Source: Chloroflexota bacterium
GTDB taxonomy: Bacteria; Chloroflexota; Anaerolineae; J102
Direction of reading: 5' to 3'
Assembly: GCA_013152695.1 (NCBI GenBank)
Contig: JAADFV010000168.1
Coordinates: 1-5,808, forward strand
DNA length: 5,808 nt
This document shows positions 1 to 5,808 of the stretch, one piece after another (the stretch's first letter is position 1; every line of letters starts with the position of its first letter). Under the pieces are notes generated by a model. That model was not told the DNA's origin and did no database searches. It worked only from the letters and a program-made list of their open reading frames with translations. The translations under genes were made by a program, and so were the position numbers.

Positions 1-806
1 AAACAGGTGAGCCTATCGCCTGGCTCACCTGTTATGATTATCCTACCGCTTATTTTCAGGAACAAGCAGGGGTAGACATGATCCTGGTAGGGGATAGTTT
101 GGGGATGACGATGTTGGGTTATGATAGCACCTTACCGGTCACTATGAACGACATGATCCGGCACACTCAGGCTGTACGCAGGGGTGCACCCACAGCTTTT
201 GTCATTGGCGATATGCCTTACATGAGCTATCAGCCCAGCATAGAAACCGCCATCCGCAATGCCGGCCGCTTTATGGCCGAAACTGGCTGCGATGCCATCA
301 AGCTGGAAGGCGGGGCAGAAATGGCAGACCGCATTGCCGGGATTGTCGCCGCTGGTATCCCCACCATCGGACATCTCGGGCTCACGCCACAAAGCGCCAG
401 CGCCCAGAGCGGCTTTCGTGTACAAGGTAGGGGTGCACAACAGGCCAAGAAAATCCTGGATGATGCCAAAGCACTGGAAGAGGCCGGCGCCTTCGCCATC
501 CTATTGGAACTGGTGCCAGATCGACTATGCAAGCTGATTACGGAACGCGCCGAAAATTGTCTGATCTTCAGTCTCGGCTCCGGCCCCGATGCCCATGGCC
601 AACTTCTGATTTACCACGATATGTTTGGGCTTTATCCTAAATTCAAACCGCGTATGGCAAAAGTCTTCGGTAATGCCGGCGAAGTCATCCTCAAGGGGCT
701 CCAGCAATATGTTCATGAGGTCAAAGCCAAAGACTTTCCTGAACCCGAACGATATTTTGATATGAAAGATGAGGAGTACGAAGCACTTCTCGCCATGTTA
801 GACTGA
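1..806 (+). CDS. panB: PanB-like 3-methyl-2-oxobutanoate hydroxymethyltransferase, 5'-partial
   Basis: PanB transfers a hydroxymethyl group from 5,10-methylenetetrahydrofolate to 2-oxoisovalerate to make ketopantoate, a cytoplasmic step of pantothenate and CoA synthesis. The reading frame is open from the window edge (first full codon at base 3), giving 267 visible residues; comparison with E. coli PanB suggests only about 10-15 are missing. The internal ATG at 78 is not the start, because family sequence (GEPIAWLTCYDYPTA) runs upstream of it. Numbering from base 3, the expected metal and substrate ligands are present: D31 in VGDSLGMT, D70 in GDMPYM, K100 and E102 in IKLEGG, H124 in GHLGLTPQS and E169 in LLELVPD. 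The loop that reads GIGAG in E. coli reads SLGSG (190-194), and the C-terminus runs somewhat past the E. coli end with an acidic tail. No panC, panD or panE follows, so a related 2-oxo acid substrate is possible. Family assignment is firm; the exact substrate is less so. Confidence 0.93.
   Translation, partial: TGEPIAWLTCYDYPTAYFQEQAGVDMILVGDSLGMTMLGYDSTLPVTMNDMIRHTQAVRRGAPTAFVIGDMPYMSYQPSIETAIRNAGRFMAETGCDAIKLEGGAEMADRIAGIVAAGIPTIGHLGLTPQSASAQSGFRVQGRGAQQAKKILDDAKALEEAGAFAILLELVPDRLCKLITERAENCLIFSLGSGPDAHGQLLIYHDMFGLYPKFKPRMAKVFGNAGEVILKGLQQYVHEVKAKDFPEPERYFDMKDEEYEALLAMLD
2..33 (+). repeat. Perfect 12-bp inverted repeat (hairpin) inside panB
   Basis: The left arm AACAGGTGAGCC (2-13) and the right arm GGCTCACCTGTT (22-33) are exact reverse complements, separated by 8 bases (14-21). 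In RNA this would form a 12-bp stem with seven G-C pairs. It lies in coding sequence: both arms translate in frame into PanB-like sequence (TGEPIAWLTCYD), within roughly the first 25-30 codons of the gene. There is no U-tract after it, so it does not look like an intrinsic terminator. A function in mRNA folding is inference. Because it sits at the very edge of the window, a contig-end artefact cannot be fully excluded. Confidence 0.85.
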
Positions 807-811
807 TCTTC

Positions 812-816
812 GGAGG
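812..816 (+). promoter_or_regulatory. Shine-Dalgarno site of the 420-residue gene
   Basis: GGAGG lies five bases before the ATG at 822, in the 15-base gap after the panB stop. It is one of only two strong ribosome binding sites in the window. It fixes the start of the downstream gene and supports the + strand frame over the long open frame on the opposite strand. Confidence 0.85.
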
Positions 817-821
817 ATACC

Positions 822-2084
822 ATGGATCAACTCCGTGAAAAGCTGGCCATTCCTGGCGATCGCCTGGATGAAATCAACGCCGTTTTGCTCAATCCAGAGG
901 AACGAGTGATCAATGATTTCCTGGCTGTGGTCGCCAAATATGGTACGCCCGAGGAGATCAATGCCAAGGCGCGCGCCGCTCGTTCTCTGCCCCGGCTGAT
1001 GGAGCGCTTGCACACAGTGCGGCATGAATACGTGGCCGATCTGGAATGGCTCATCGAGCGTCGTGATGAGGGTGCTTTCATCTCCGTGGCTGACTATCGC
1101 CGCCAGGTACTCGGACGCCGGGCCGACACCACGCATTTTGCTGATGATTATGCCGTCACCCTCGAAATTAGTGCCTGTCAATACTTCCCTTGGCTGATTC
1201 AAGCGGCGCAACGAGCCATCGCTGAAAGTAAGCTCATGCCTGCCCGCTTTATTCGTGTGCGCAAGATGAAGGAACAGGAGGCCGATGGCGATCTTCTCGC
1301 CTTTGCCGCGGCCATGCAAATCATCGGCGCTTCCTACGTCGAGACCCTCGACACCAAGGGCACCGATGGTTCCAACATCCATCTCGGCGGCCCGGAGACG
1401 ATCACCGGCTACTTTGGCGGTGTAGGACAGCCCAACGACCATGCCCTGCAATGGCTGGATGAATTCCTGTACTACTTTACCAACTACGGCGTCACCCAGG
1501 TGCTTAACATCAATCCTGGAACCGTTCTTTTGGGCTATTTCTTGCATCGCATCGGTGTAGATATCGAATTCAAGATTTCTGTTTTCATGGGGAATGACAA
1601 TCCTTACGCGGCCTTGTGGACCCTGTTGGGGGCCAAGTTGTTCGCGCGGGATGACGGTACGACACCCTTGATCGGTTTCAATTGGAGCAATTCCATCAAC
1701 AACGAGACCATGGAAATCACCGCCCAATTCCGTAAAGAACTGGGCTTCGAAGATATCGTACGCTTCGAGCATCACATTGTCGAAACCTACAAAAGCATCG
1801 TGCGGCAGCCGTACAACCGCCGGGAAGAGCTGCTGGAAATTGCCGACCACGTAGCCAACATTTCCGCCAAACATGAAGGCGGTGACCCTGAAATCGAACA
1901 AAAACGCGAACACCCTTCCGACATCCTCGATTATTTCCGGGACAAGGAAGAAATTATCGCCTCGGGAGACTGGGATCATCTCACTCTAAACTTCATGGAC
2001 AAGTTTGATGCCCTGAACAAGACGGCCTGGGCACTTACGGAACGAGGATTGAGTTTTATCGCTGCCAAAAATCTGCATCGCTGA
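822..2084 (+). CDS. Uncharacterised 420-residue soluble protein
   Basis: I do not recognise this family. The start is well supported by GGAGG five bases upstream. The protein has no signal peptide or membrane segment and only one cysteine (C119), so it is probably cytoplasmic and not a cysteine-ligated iron-sulfur protein. The N-terminal 100 residues look helical and charged. The middle holds glycine- and polar-rich stretches of the kind seen in active sites: DTKGTDGSNIHLGGP (177-191), NINPGT (229-234), FMGNDNP (255-261), NWSNSINNETMEI (287-299) and RFEHHIVE (314-321). The alternation of hydrophobic strand-like stretches with these loops could fit an alpha/beta barrel, but that is a guess. 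The C-terminal 90 residues are again charged and helical. It sits 15 bases after panB and 18 bases before the amidase, so a linked metabolic role is plausible. It is a confident gene of unknown function. Confidence 0.9.
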   Translation: MDQLREKLAIPGDRLDEINAVLLNPEERVINDFLAVVAKYGTPEEINAKARAARSLPRLMERLHTVRHEYVADLEWLIERRDEGAFISVADYRRQVLGRRADTTHFADDYAVTLEISACQYFPWLIQAAQRAIAESKLMPARFIRVRKMKEQEADGDLLAFAAAMQIIGASYVETLDTKGTDGSNIHLGGPETITGYFGGVGQPNDHALQWLDEFLYYFTNYGVTQVLNINPGTVLLGYFLHRIGVDIEFKISVFMGNDNPYAALWTLLGAKLFARDDGTTPLIGFNWSNSINNETMEITAQFRKELGFEDIVRFEHHIVETYKSIVRQPYNRREELLEIADHVANISAKHEGGDPEIEQKREHPSDILDYFRDKEEIIASGDWDHLTLNFMDKFDALNKTAWALTERGLSFIAAKNLHR

Positions 2085-2102
2085 GCGCGCCTCCACCATC
2101 TT

Positions 2103-3716
2103 ATGACCGAACCAGCATCCTCAACCTCCGCTGAAATCACTGCCGAAAGCCTGGCTCAGGCCGAAACCTTGATCGATCTGCACTTGACGCCGCAAGAACG
2201 CGCTTTGATGCTGGAAGGGCTGGCAGAACAGCGCCGCAAATATGCGCGCCTGCGTGAGGTGGAGATAGCCAACGACCTCCCTCCCGCCCTCCTCTTTCGG
2301 CCCGACCTCCTCACGGCGGTACCCAACCCCAAGCCAGCGCCAACGCCCGTCTGGCAAACCGATGCTGACCTCAGCGCCCCTGCCGATCTCGAAGAGCTGG
2401 CATTTTGGCCCCTCACCCACCTGGCCCGGCTCCTCCACAGCAGACAGGTTAGCGCCGTCGCCCTCACGGAAATGTATCTGGAGCGCTTGCAGCGCTACGA
2501 CCCCCTCCTGCATTGTGTCGTCACCCTCACGCCAGAGCTCGCCCTGGCCCAGGCCCGCCGCGCCGACGCCGAACTGAGCGCCGGACACAGTCGTGGCCCC
2601 CTGCACGGCATTCCTTACGGCGTCAAGGACCTGCTGGCGGTAAAGGGTTATCCCACCACCTGGGGCGCCACTCCTTTCCGCGAACAGGTCTTGGACGAAA
2701 ATGCCAGCGTCGTGCAAAAACTAGAGCAGGCAGGCGCAGTCCTCCTGGGCAAACTCAGCACCGGCGCTCTGGCCTGGGGCGATGTCTGGTTCGGTGGCAC
2801 CACCCGCACACCGTGGAATCCTGACGAGGGTGCGAGCGGATCTTCCGCCGGACCCGCTGCAGCCACCGCCGCCGGCCTCGTCGCTTTTGCCATCGGCACC
2901 GAAACCTGGGGCTCCATTGTCTCACCGGCCACACGCAACGGTATCAGTGGCCTGCGCCCCACCTTTGGCCGCGTCAGTCGCCACGGCGCCATGGCCCTGA
3001 GCTGGAGCATGGATAAAATCGGGCCGATGTGTCGTACAGCCGAAGATTGCGCCTGGGTTTTTGCCGCCATCCATGGCCCTGATGGCTTCGATCCGACGGT
3101 CGTAGCCCGGCCCTTTGCCTGGAATCCCAAACAGGATATCTCCTCCTTGCGCATCGGTTATCTCCAAGCCGATTTTGCCCAAGACTACCGTGGTCAGGCC
3201 AACGATCAAGCCACCCTGCAAGTTCTGCGGGACCTGGGCTGCCAGCTCATTCCCTTCTCCTTGCCCGAGCTCCCCATCGACGCCCTCTCCATCATCCTCA
3301 ATGCCGAAGCCGCGGCTGCGTTCGACGAACTTACTCGCAGCGGCCAAGACGATCTGCTCGTACGCCAGAGCAAAGATGCCTGGCCCAACGTCTTCCGGCA
3401 GGCGCGTTTCATCCCCGCCGTCGAGTACATTCAGGCCAACCGTGTGCGTATGCTGCTCATACAAACCATGAACGAGCTTATGACCGACATCGATCTCTAT
3501 CTCGCTCCGTCCCTGCATGGTGACAACCTCCTCCTCACCAACCTCACCGGCCACCCTGCCGTAGTGGTACCCAACGGCTTTGCCGATGATGGCTTGCCCA
3601 CCACCATCACCTTCATAGGCCAACTTTACGACGAAGCAACGCCTCTCACCGTGGCCCATGCTTACCAGGGCGCTACAGATTTCCACACCCAACACCCGCG
3701 CTTGACCCCACCCTGA
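2103..3716 (+). CDS. Amidase-signature family hydrolase
   Basis: Amidase-signature enzymes hydrolyse amide (or related) bonds with a Lys-cisSer-Ser triad. All three residues are visible: K175 in PYGVKDLL, S247 in ASGSSAGP and S271 in TETWGSIVSPA. The 24-residue spacing between the serines equals that in GatA and FAAH. The segment GISGLRPTFGRVSRHG (280-295) follows, as expected. The usual GGS before the nucleophile reads WGS, and the position after SSAG is proline; I recall both from a GatA-like amidase subgroup, so they need not mean loss of activity. At 537 residues it is longer than GatA (about 485), mainly through a charged N-terminal extension of about 95 residues. No gatB or gatC is nearby, so a role in tRNA amidation is unlikely; the substrate is unknown. 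The start at 2103 has no Shine-Dalgarno site and may depend on coupling to the preceding gene 18 bases upstream. There is no signal peptide, so it is probably cytoplasmic. Confidence 0.93.
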   Translation: MTEPASSTSAEITAESLAQAETLIDLHLTPQERALMLEGLAEQRRKYARLREVEIANDLPPALLFRPDLLTAVPNPKPAPTPVWQTDADLSAPADLEELAFWPLTHLARLLHSRQVSAVALTEMYLERLQRYDPLLHCVVTLTPELALAQARRADAELSAGHSRGPLHGIPYGVKDLLAVKGYPTTWGATPFREQVLDENASVVQKLEQAGAVLLGKLSTGALAWGDVWFGGTTRTPWNPDEGASGSSAGPAAATAAGLVAFAIGTETWGSIVSPATRNGISGLRPTFGRVSRHGAMALSWSMDKIGPMCRTAEDCAWVFAAIHGPDGFDPTVVARPFAWNPKQDISSLRIGYLQADFAQDYRGQANDQATLQVLRDLGCQLIPFSLPELPIDALSIILNAEAAAAFDELTRSGQDDLLVRQSKDAWPNVFRQARFIPAVEYIQANRVRMLLIQTMNELMTDIDLYLAPSLHGDNLLLTNLTGHPAVVVPNGFADDGLPTTITFIGQLYDEATPLTVAHAYQGATDFHTQHPRLTPP

Positions 3717-3717
3717 G

Positions 3718-4656
3718 ATGCTCATGTCTGAACCCACCGTTTCTATCCATCATTTATGTAAATCATTTGCTGAGGTCAAAGCCGTTGCCGATGTCTCGTT
3801 CGATGTCTATCCCGGCGAGATATTCGGCTTGTTGGGCCCCAATGGCGCCGGTAAAACTACCACCATCCGCCTTATGCTCGATATCTTTCGGCCCGACCGG
3901 GGTACGGTACAGATTTTTGGGGGAGCGTTGACCGAAGCGGCCAAGAATCGCATTGGCTACATGCCGGAAGAGCGGGGGCTTTACCGTGATCTCAAACTGG
4001 AACCGACGCTGGTCTTCCTGGCCATGCTCAAAGGCTTGAGCGAGAAGCAAGCGCGCAAACAGTTGGAAGGCTGGTTGAAACGCCTGGACCTGTGGGACCA
4101 CCGGCAAAAGAAAATCCAGGATCTGAGCCGAGGAATGCAGCAGAAGGCTCAAATCATTGCCACGCTCGTGCACGAGCCAGACCTCATTGTCGTCGATGAA
4201 CCTTTTTCGGGCCTCGATCCGGTCAACACCCGTCTCGTGAAAGATATCATGCAGGAGCAGCGCCAGGCTGGCAAGACCATCATCATGTCAACCCACCAGA
4301 TGTACCAGGTCGAGGCCTTGTGCAATCGCATCGTCCTCATCGATAATGGTCGTTCTGTCCTCTACGGGGAGGTCGAACGGATCAAGCAAGAGTTTACGGC
4401 AAATGCTGTCATCGTAGAGGGTACTGGGGATTTCGAACATCTGCCCGGGGTGGAAGAAAAAAGGCGGGAAAATGGTGCCTGGCACCTGATCCTGGCTCCA
4501 GGTGTCGCCCCCCAGCAAATCTTACAGACCTTGGTTACGCAAGAGGGTGCCGAAATACGCCGTTTCGAGCTGGAACAGCCTTCTTTAGAAGACATTTTTC
4601 TGGCCACAGTGCAAGGTGGCGCCCCCGCAAAGTTGAGGGAGATACCTGATGCCTAA
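3718..4656 (+). CDS. ABC transporter ATP-binding protein, NatA/YhaQ type
   Basis: This is the ATPase subunit that would power the ABC-2 permease encoded next. Motifs in order: Walker A GPNGAGKT (40-47), Q-loop region GYMPEERGLY (80-89) with Glu at position 84 where Gln is usual, signature LSRGMQQK (136-143) in place of LSGGQ, Walker B LIVVDEP (156-162) with catalytic E161, D-loop SGLD (164-167) and switch H193 in STHQ. The PEERGLY and LSxGxQQK forms are typical of the NatA/YhaQ branch of drug, sodium or peptide exporters. Residues from about 220 to 300 match the C-terminal DUF4162-like region of that branch in position and in the closing SLEDIFL. The first ATG (3718) begins one base after the amidase stop; a second ATG at 3724 gives a more usual N-terminus (MSEPTVSI). 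Neither has a good Shine-Dalgarno site, so translation is probably coupled to the amidase. The exported substrate cannot be read from the sequence. Confidence 0.95.
   Translation: MLMSEPTVSIHHLCKSFAEVKAVADVSFDVYPGEIFGLLGPNGAGKTTTIRLMLDIFRPDRGTVQIFGGALTEAAKNRIGYMPEERGLYRDLKLEPTLVFLAMLKGLSEKQARKQLEGWLKRLDLWDHRQKKIQDLSRGMQQKAQIIATLVHEPDLIVVDEPFSGLDPVNTRLVKDIMQEQRQAGKTIIMSTHQMYQVEALCNRIVLIDNGRSVLYGEVERIKQEFTANAVIVEGTGDFEHLPGVEEKRRENGAWHLILAPGVAPQQILQTLVTQEGAEIRRFELEQPSLEDIFLATVQGGAPAKLREIPDA
4635..4641 (+). promoter_or_regulatory. Shine-Dalgarno site of the permease gene
   Basis: GAGGGAG lies seven bases before the ATG at 4649 and inside the last codons of the ATPase gene. It decides the permease start, which overlaps the ATPase reading frame by eight bases. 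Confidence 0.8.
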
Positions 4657-5808
4657 ATGGTTGATTATCGCCCGTATGGAGTACCTTAAACTGGTACGGC
4701 GCCGGGCATTTCTCCTCGCAACATTGGGACTGCCTCTACTCATCATTGCGGTGATCACGTTTTCTATCGTCTCGGTGCAACGAGGTTCAGGCGAGCAGGT
4801 CCCCCTCGCCTACGTGGATGAAGCAGGCATTCTTCCAGACAAAGCCGAGCTCATCTCCCCTCCGGAGGGCCAGGTTCGCATTCTGCGATTTAGCGATCAA
4901 GCGAGCGCGGCCGAAGCCCTGGCCAAGGGCTCGATCCAGGCATTTTATCTCTTTCCTCCCGACTATCTGCGCACACGCCAGTTACAGCTTTTCTATTGGC
5001 AAAAGGCCCCAAGTGACGACGTCAAACATCAGTTCAACCAGTTCATCCGGGAGCAACTTGCCAGCCAGCAGCCACCGGCCGTCCGAAAACGCCTGGTAGA
5101 GGGCATGAATCTTGTCATCCTCTCCGCTTCAGGGCAAAAACAGACCAAGGTTGATGCAATGATTGCCTTTCTCATGCCCTTTGCCATTGGGATGGGATTT
5201 GTCTTTGTTGTCATCGGCTCGGCGGGATATCTGCTGCAAGCCGTTTCTGTTGAAAAAGAAAATCGTATGGTCGAAGTATTGTTCACTTCGACCTCTCCCT
5301 TGCAACTGATTGCCGGCAAAACACTCGGTTTGCTGGCGGTTTCGCTCACTCAGGTGGCCATCTGGGGGTCGACGGTCCTCCTCGCCCTGCTGTTCAGTAT
5401 CCATTATTTTGATTTTCTGCAAAATGCACACATGCCCTGGTCGGCCCTGCTCGTCATCCTTTTGTACTTTTTGCCTACCTATGCCATTGTCGCCGCTATC
5501 ATGGTGACGATTAGCAGCGTCACCAGCGAATTACAGCAGGCCCAGCAAATCGCCGGTTTTGTCAATATCCTCTTTCTCCTGCCCTTCTTCTTTGTTGCCT
5601 TTCTTTTCGTCGATCCCAACAGCCCCTTGCTGATCGCCTTAACCCTCTTTCCCACTACTGCCTTCACGACAGTGGCCATGCGTTGGGGCGTCACCGTCAT
5701 TCCCTTCTGGCAACTGGCTACCAGTTGGTTGCTGGTATGGATCACAGCGCTGGCAGGAGTTTTCATCGCCTCCCGCGTCCTCCGCACGGCTATGCTACGT
5801 TATGGCCA
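4649..5808 (+). CDS. ABC-2 type permease, NatB/YhaP type, 3'-partial
   Basis: This is the membrane partner of the upstream ATPase. The frame opens at ATG 4649 behind a good Shine-Dalgarno site, overlaps the ATPase gene by eight bases, and stays open to the window edge: 386 residues and no stop. Family members are around 400 residues, so only a short C-terminal tail is probably missing. It begins with a short basic cytoplasmic stretch, then a membrane segment (about 21-43), a large extracytoplasmic domain (44-168), and further membrane segments near 169-197, 225-250, 264-289, 299-321 and 355-375; a weaker hydrophobic stretch lies at 325-343. Between the second and third segments is the family hallmark, EKENRMVEVLFTSTSPLQL (202-220) followed by IAGK (221-224), the cytoplasmic coupling region facing the ATPase. 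The topology of one helix, a loop domain and then a helix cluster is that of NatB/YhaP exporters. The substrate is unknown; sodium, a peptide, a lipid or a small metabolite are all possible. Confidence 0.93.
   Translation, partial: MPKWLIIARMEYLKLVRRRAFLLATLGLPLLIIAVITFSIVSVQRGSGEQVPLAYVDEAGILPDKAELISPPEGQVRILRFSDQASAAEALAKGSIQAFYLFPPDYLRTRQLQLFYWQKAPSDDVKHQFNQFIREQLASQQPPAVRKRLVEGMNLVILSASGQKQTKVDAMIAFLMPFAIGMGFVFVVIGSAGYLLQAVSVEKENRMVEVLFTSTSPLQLIAGKTLGLLAVSLTQVAIWGSTVLLALLFSIHYFDFLQNAHMPWSALLVILLYFLPTYAIVAAIMVTISSVTSELQQAQQIAGFVNILFLLPFFFVAFLFVDPNSPLLIALTLFPTTAFTTVAMRWGVTVIPFWQLATSWLLVWITALAGVFIASRVLRTAMLRYG

Noticed and set aside
78..80. ATG at 78 as the panB start
   Set aside because: Clear PanB sequence lies in frame upstream (bases 3-77), so the true start is before the window.
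247..255. Possible loss of a catalytic serine in the amidase (protein residues S247 to P251; SSAGP where GatA has SSGGS)
   Set aside because: The bridging serine is the one 24 residues before the nucleophile, which is S247 and present; the replaced position is not part of the triad (FAAH has Glu there). The coordinates given are protein residues, corresponding roughly to bases 2841-2855.
798..1979. A 393-residue open frame on the minus strand across the unknown gene
   Set aside because: Its codons are the exact reverse complements of the + strand codons, so it stays open merely because the sense gene avoids TTA, CTA and TCA codons. The sense frame has a strong Shine-Dalgarno site and fits the operon; the antisense product shows no recognisable motif.
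2121..2717. A 198-residue minus-strand frame opposite the amidase N-terminus
   Set aside because: Same antisense register, and no recognisable domain; a shadow.
2922..3737. A 271-residue open frame on the minus strand across the amidase
   Set aside because: It lies in the same codon-for-codon antisense register opposite a gene with an intact catalytic triad, so it is a shadow of codon bias.
4474..4506. Small palindromes (GGTGCC T GGCACC and CACCTG / CAGGTG) in the ATPase C-terminal region
   Set aside because: Six-base arms are expected by chance, and they lie within a well-supported reading frame.
4818..5099. A 93-residue + frame inside the permease gene
   Set aside because: It overlaps the permease frame throughout, is rich in Ser, Pro and Arg as out-of-frame translations are, and has no ribosome binding site of note.
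5711..5727. A 7-bp stem with a 3-base loop (CAACTGG / CCAGTTG) in the permease gene
   Set aside because: A repeat this short is expected by chance in a window this size; there is no U-tract and it lies in coding sequence.

Overview
The window holds five protein-coding genes, all on the + strand and packed almost without gaps: a PanB-like ketopantoate hydroxymethyltransferase (5' end cut off by the window), an unrecognised 420-residue soluble protein, an amidase-signature hydrolase, an ABC-transporter ATPase, and an ABC-2 type permease (3' end cut off). The gaps are 15, 18 and 1 bases, followed by an 8-base overlap. None of them contains a terminator-like hairpin, so the simplest reading is one transcription unit that extends beyond both edges. 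No RNA gene, mobile element, CRISPR array or attachment site is visible.

The organism is a bacterium of moderately high G+C content; the amidase gene looks more C-rich than the 3' half of panB. A Chloroflexota-like or similar environmental lineage is a guess from the general look of the amidase and the NatA/YhaQ-type ATPase. No marker gene in the window settles it.

Region 1 (1-3716) is an enzyme block. The PanB-like protein keeps the recognisable catalytic residues, but the usual GIGAG loop reads SLGSG, and no other pantothenate gene (panC, panD, panE) follows it. The next gene has a strong Shine-Dalgarno site and encodes a protein I cannot place in any family. The third is an amidase with an intact Lys-Ser-Ser triad and a long N-terminal extension. 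This grouping hints that the three may act on a shared, unknown metabolite, but that is inference.

Region 2 (3718-5808) is a two-gene ABC-2 exporter of the NatAB/YhaQP type: an ATPase with a C-terminal DUF4162-like region and a permease with one N-terminal membrane segment, a large loop and then a membrane-segment cluster. It may export the product of the enzyme block or may simply be a neighbour.

The two observations most worth a second look are the uncharacterised 420-residue protein between panB and the amidase, and a perfect 12-bp inverted repeat lying inside the early codons of panB.
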